Assembly (NCBI GenBank): GCA_016840965.1
Contig: JAEORI010000287.1
Coordinates: forward strand, 1-16,268
Direction: 5' to 3'
From: Candidatus Thorarchaeota archaeon
Lineage (GTDB): Archaea; Asgardarchaeota; Thorarchaeia; Thorarchaeales; Thorarchaeaceae
DNA length: 16,268 bases
Part shown: positions 13,518-16,268 of the stretch, one piece after another
Numbering within the stretch: position 1 is the first letter of the stretch
Layout of the letters: each line of letters opens with the position of its first letter
Program-made: the position numbers and the translations under genes
The notes under the pieces: generated by a model
Seen by the model: only the letters and a program-made list of their open reading frames with translations
What the model was told of the DNA's origin: nothing
The model's database searches: none

Positions 13518-14720
13518 TTAACTATCTTCAAACAGGTATTGCTTTACATCTTTAACATTCTCGCCCTTTGCAATTAGACTTCTGAGTTTGAGGGCAACTT
13601 TTCTACTTCCGATAGAGATGGCACCAACAACAACATCATCCTTGAGAACAGCTTTGAAGTATTGACCAGCATCAACATCAACTGAAACAATAGTTTCATA
13701 TTCCAGAGACTTAGGATTTACAATCCCGATACTTGTCAAATCTATTCCTACGACCTGTAGTTGGTTGGAGGGCGTGATTCCACTGAATTTTGTACTACCA
13801 AATTCCATCATATTTTGAGCTGCAATTCGAGAAGAGGCTGTAGCCCAGGGAATGATGCCAAACCACTGATTATTCCATTCCATACAATCTCCAGCGGCGA
13901 AAACATTCCTTGCGGAAGTTTGCATATAATCATCAACAGTTATTCCATGGTGATATTGTATGCCTGAGTTCTTGGCGATTATAGTATTGGATCGCACTCC
14001 AGTAGCAATAACGACCAGATCACCAGCAATCACGTCATTCTGCGCAGAAATAACACCTGTTGCATTCTCATTCCCTAAAATCTCCCTACACTCAAATCCA
14101 AAAAGAACCTGAATCCCTTTCTTCTCGATTTGTTTTGTCAAAACTTTACTACCTTGATCATCCAACTGAATTGGTAATAGTCGGTCCTCATTGCCAACAA
14201 CAATAGGATCGCCACCGATTTCTTTCATCGCTGCGGCAAGTTCAATTCCAAGAATACCTCCACCGATGATTATTTCTCTTCCAGCCCCTTTCACCGCTTC
14301 ACGAATATCGAGTGCGTCATCTAATGTTCGGATAACATGTACATTATTCTTATGAAGACCCTCAAAGGGGGGAATGAATGGACGACAACCTACAGCAATC
14401 ATTATGGAATCATATGGCGCATAGTCCATAGAGGTTGATATCACAGCCATTCTTTTAGTATCAATCTGGAATACAGGTGTTGAGAGGAAAAGGTCAACAT
14501 CATTCTTCTCATACCAATCGAGGTCATATCGAATGGTTTCTTTGATTGTGCGACGATTTGCAACAAGATCTATGAGATTAGGTCTGGGATAATATGGATG
14601 ACGCTCATCAGTGAAGACATCAATCTCTATGCTCTGGTCTTTGTCCCGTATCTCTCTGATTGCAGTTGTGGCTGCAACACCATTCCCAATAATCCCAATT
14701 CTTGTCACTACATCACGCAC
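13518..14720 (-). CDS. FAD/NAD(P)-dependent oxidoreductase (rubredoxin/nitrite reductase type)
   Basis: A 400-residue flavoprotein of the pyridine nucleotide-disulphide oxidoreductase fold. It shows the FAD-binding GNGVAA (12-17), the YPRPNL stretch (44-49) seen in rubredoxin-reductase and NirB-like enzymes, the NAD(P)-binding GGGILGIELA (153-162) and the second FAD motif FAAGD (274-278). A small C-terminal domain spans about 320-400. There is no redox-active CxxxxC and no Cys near residue 43, so it is not a disulphide or CoA-disulphide reductase. It probably passes electrons from NAD(P)H to a small partner protein such as rubredoxin or ferredoxin, but none is encoded nearby. The start is GTG at 14720, chosen because GAGGTTGAT lies 7 nt upstream. 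Its stop is 3 nt from the convergent rad50 stop. Confidence 0.88.
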   Translation of the reverse strand: MRDVVTRIGIIGNGVAATTAIREIRDKDQSIEIDVFTDERHPYYPRPNLIDLVANRRTIKETIRYDLDWYEKNDVDLFLSTPVFQIDTKRMAVISTSMDYAPYDSIMIAVGCRPFIPPFEGLHKNNVHVIRTLDDALDIREAVKGAGREIIIGGGILGIELAAAMKEIGGDPIVVGNEDRLLPIQLDDQGSKVLTKQIEKKGIQVLFGFECREILGNENATGVISAQNDVIAGDLVVIATGVRSNTIIAKNSGIQYHHGITVDDYMQTSARNVFAAGDCMEWNNQWFGIIPWATASSRIAAQNMMEFGSTKFSGITPSNQLQVVGIDLTSIGIVNPKSLEYETIVSVDVDAGQYFKAVLKDDVVVGAISIGSRKVALKLRSLIAKGENVKDVKQYLFEDS

Positions 14721-14780
14721 CTATCAACCTCGAAATATGCAATCCCTTATTGAGTATGTCGAAATGCAGAGCATTGGAGA

Positions 14781-14788
14781 AATTATCT
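14781..14788 (+). promoter_or_regulatory. TATA-like box for the HAD gene
   Basis: AATTATCT, preceded by the purine stretch GGAGA that could act as BRE, lies 41-48 nt before the ATG at 14829. This would give a leader of about 20 nt with no ribosome site. It is in the 108-nt divergent gap with the oxidoreductase gene. Tentative. Confidence 0.3.
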
Positions 14789-14828
14789 ATCGCACCATTT
14801 TTTTAGTGCTAATTTAACCTAAGTAACT

Positions 14829-15587
14829 ATGGGAGAGATGAATTCTAGATTCCAGTTGACAAAGGCAATTCTATTTGATATGCATAAGACAATAACAGAT
14901 GTTAGTGAAGGGTTCATCACTCTCTCTAGAAAAGTAGCTGATAGTGTCGGAATCGATTTGACAAAACACACCGACTACGAGATTCTCGATGCATTTGAGA
15001 AACTTAATACATGGTCCAGTAAATATCAGGTTGAGAATGATGTAGATATCCACTTTGGAGATGAGGTGGAACATTGGATAGATGCAAATAGAATAATGTT
15101 TGAATCATTGGGGTTTGAAGGCATCTCTGATGATGTACTTATACTGGTTGAGCAAAGATGGAAAGAACTTCTAAAAACGTGGGAAACTCCAAGACAAGAC
15201 GCAACAGAAGTATTGTTTACCCTATTTGATAGAGGGTATCAACTTGGGATTTGCACCCGTCGGCCGGATGACCCACATGAGCTTTTGAGAGAATGGGGAA
15301 TTCTTGAAATTCTATCAACGGTAAAATGGACTTTTGTTGCAGGATATGCAAAACCTCATCCATTTACCTTAATCCTTGCAGCTAGTGAGATGGGTGTGAA
15401 TCCGCTACGATGCGCATTTGTGGGAAACTCTGTTGATGCGGACGTGTTTGCAGCTAAAAGAGCAGGAATGATTCCAATTTTAACTACTTGGTCAAATCCC
15501 GAAGAAGAGAAAAAAGCACCGGATGGAACGTATGTAATAAATGACCTCTCAAAACTGCTTGATATCTTTCAAGGACCAACTCCCTAA
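14829..15587 (+). CDS. HAD-superfamily hydrolase-like protein with altered motif I
   Basis: A 252-residue protein with the haloacid dehalogenase fold. Motif I is FDMHKT (D17-M-H19-K-T21), motif II ICTRR (T143), motif III K175 in GYAKPHP and motif IV GNSVDAD (199-205). Residues about 28-125 form a helical cap of the C1 type. In ordinary HAD phosphatases the second Asp of DxD is the general acid/base; here it is His (H19), as the nucleophile D17 remains. That suggests an unusual substrate, altered chemistry or weak phosphatase activity. No ribosome site is seen before the ATG at 14829; ATG at 14838 is an alternative start. It converges on the last gene with 5 nt between stops. Fold assignment is firm, substrate unknown. 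Confidence 0.88.
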   Translation: MGEMNSRFQLTKAILFDMHKTITDVSEGFITLSRKVADSVGIDLTKHTDYEILDAFEKLNTWSSKYQVENDVDIHFGDEVEHWIDANRIMFESLGFEGISDDVLILVEQRWKELLKTWETPRQDATEVLFTLFDRGYQLGICTRRPDDPHELLREWGILEILSTVKWTFVAGYAKPHPFTLILAASEMGVNPLRCAFVGNSVDADVFAAKRAGMIPILTTWSNPEEEKKAPDGTYVINDLSKLLDIFQGPTP

Positions 15588-15592
15588 GACTG

Positions 15593-16268
15593 TCACTTTT
15601 CCGTCTTGATTGAATTAGTTTCATCGTCATTTGATTCTACATCTTGACTTTTAGTGGATGGTAAGATACCCCTTACTTTACGGATAAGCCAAGTCTTGAA
15701 TGAGTAACTAATGCGAATTGGTAGAATCAAGCTATTTAGAAGAACTCGAAGCACCTTGTTCTTCATCGTTGCTCTTTCAGGATATCCGATATATGCAAGG
15801 CCATGTTCCTTTAATATATCTTCAAGTGCCACAACGAATGCTTCCTTTGCCATAGCAGTGAGATTAAGCCCCTTGAATACATCACTGGCACGGAACTCTT
15901 TTCCATCAAGGACGCTCTTCCATTTTAGGTACTTGGCTTTCTCAGTAATATCAGTCAACGAATAGGCGATCTCGCCAAGGTATGGAACCAGTACTTTCTG
16001 AATCTCTGTTGGAGTGGGTTCGGAGGATAGTTCATAATGCAGTTTAGCAATTGCAGATAGTTGTTGAGCTGGAGGATGAAACCACAACAGATGCAAGAGA
16101 CCCTCAACCTTTCTTAGAGTCGTTTTGTCCTTTTCCTCAATGTGATCTGGAATTTTGTCAAGAACTTTCTCTTTCGCTTTTTCAACAGTACCTCCACTAA
16201 GCTTTCTCCAAATTCTATCGAGTTCAATGACGGACGTAGCATATCGATGGAATTTGAAGTCCAAGAAT
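15593..16268 (-). CDS. Hypothetical helical protein, 5' end cut by the window
   Basis: The frame is open to the window edge. The only early start codon visible is a TTG at 16264, so the true start probably lies outside. At least 223 residues are present, with no recognised family. They are mostly helical and charged (VEKAKEKVLDKIPDHIEEKD, then LLHLLWFHPPAQQLSAIAKL). A basic, hydrophobic stretch near 168-200 (VLRVLLNSLILPIRI, FKTWLIRKVRG) could lie on the membrane surface. The last ~20 residues form a polar, disordered-looking tail. Membrane association is inference. Confidence 0.7.
   Translation of the reverse strand, partial: FLDFKFHRYATSVIELDRIWRKLSGGTVEKAKEKVLDKIPDHIEEKDKTTLRKVEGLLHLLWFHPPAQQLSAIAKLHYELSSEPTPTEIQKVLVPYLGEIAYSLTDITEKAKYLKWKSVLDGKEFRASDVFKGLNLTAMAKEAFVVALEDILKEHGLAYIGYPERATMKNKVLRVLLNSLILPIRISYSFKTWLIRKVRGILPSTKSQDVESNDDETNSIKTEK

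Noticed and set aside
1..16268. Defence island, prophage or mobile element
   Set aside because: No integrase, transposase, terminal repeats, CRISPR array or known immunity gene was seen. The Mre11-Rad50 pair and CPBP protease are better explained as ordinary cellular genes.

Overview
The window looks archaeal. It opens with the C-terminal cyclin repeat of transcription factor B (TFB) and carries an archaeal-type mre11-rad50 pair. Starts are a mix of ATG and GTG preceded by GGAGG/GGTGA-like ribosome sites, and intergenic regions are AT-rich with TATA-like boxes. A GH3-type adenylating enzyme, a CAAX-type membrane protease and several long proteins of no recognisable family would suit an Asgard (for example Thorarchaeota-like) genome. 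That lineage is a guess from gene content, not something the sequence proves. There is no rRNA, tRNA, CRISPR array, transposase or other clear mobile element.

Layout. (1) 1-614: 3' end of tfb, a 20-bp palindromic hairpin that is probably its terminator, then a small membrane-anchored zinc-ribbon protein. (2) 699-2365: a two-gene membrane operon, a CPBP/CAAX intramembrane protease followed 8 nt later by a seven-helix protein of unknown function. It converges on (3) a GH3-family acyl-adenylating enzyme (2474-4012, minus), with a bulged hairpin between them that could terminate both. (4) 4013-4643 is an AT-rich divergent promoter region holding a perfect 22-bp palindrome just downstream of a TATA-like box for GH3. 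(5) 4644-5864: two tightly coupled genes of unknown function. (6) 5877-10508: two large minus-strand proteins that look like diverged paralogues, each with winged-helix and ligand-domain-like C-terminal parts, flanking a plus-strand helical-repeat protein. (7) 10509-11160: a long intergenic region containing an unannotated 37-codon minus-strand ORF followed by a hairpin and T-rich tract. (8) 11161-13514: mre11 and rad50 overlapping by ATGA; rad50 is very short and has no zinc hook. (9) 13518-14720 (minus): an FAD/NAD-dependent oxidoreductase. Divergent from it is a HAD-family protein with an altered catalytic motif (14829-15587). (10) 15593-16268 (minus): a hypothetical protein cut by the window end.

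Functionally the window mixes housekeeping information processing (TFB, Mre11-Rad50) with membrane proteolysis, small-molecule adenylation and redox genes. There is also a block (4.6-10.8 kb) of lineage-specific genes, some probably regulatory. The items most worth following up are the hookless mini-Rad50, the paralogous pair of large putative regulators, the 37-aa ORF with its terminator, and the palindromic operator candidate in front of the GH3 gene.
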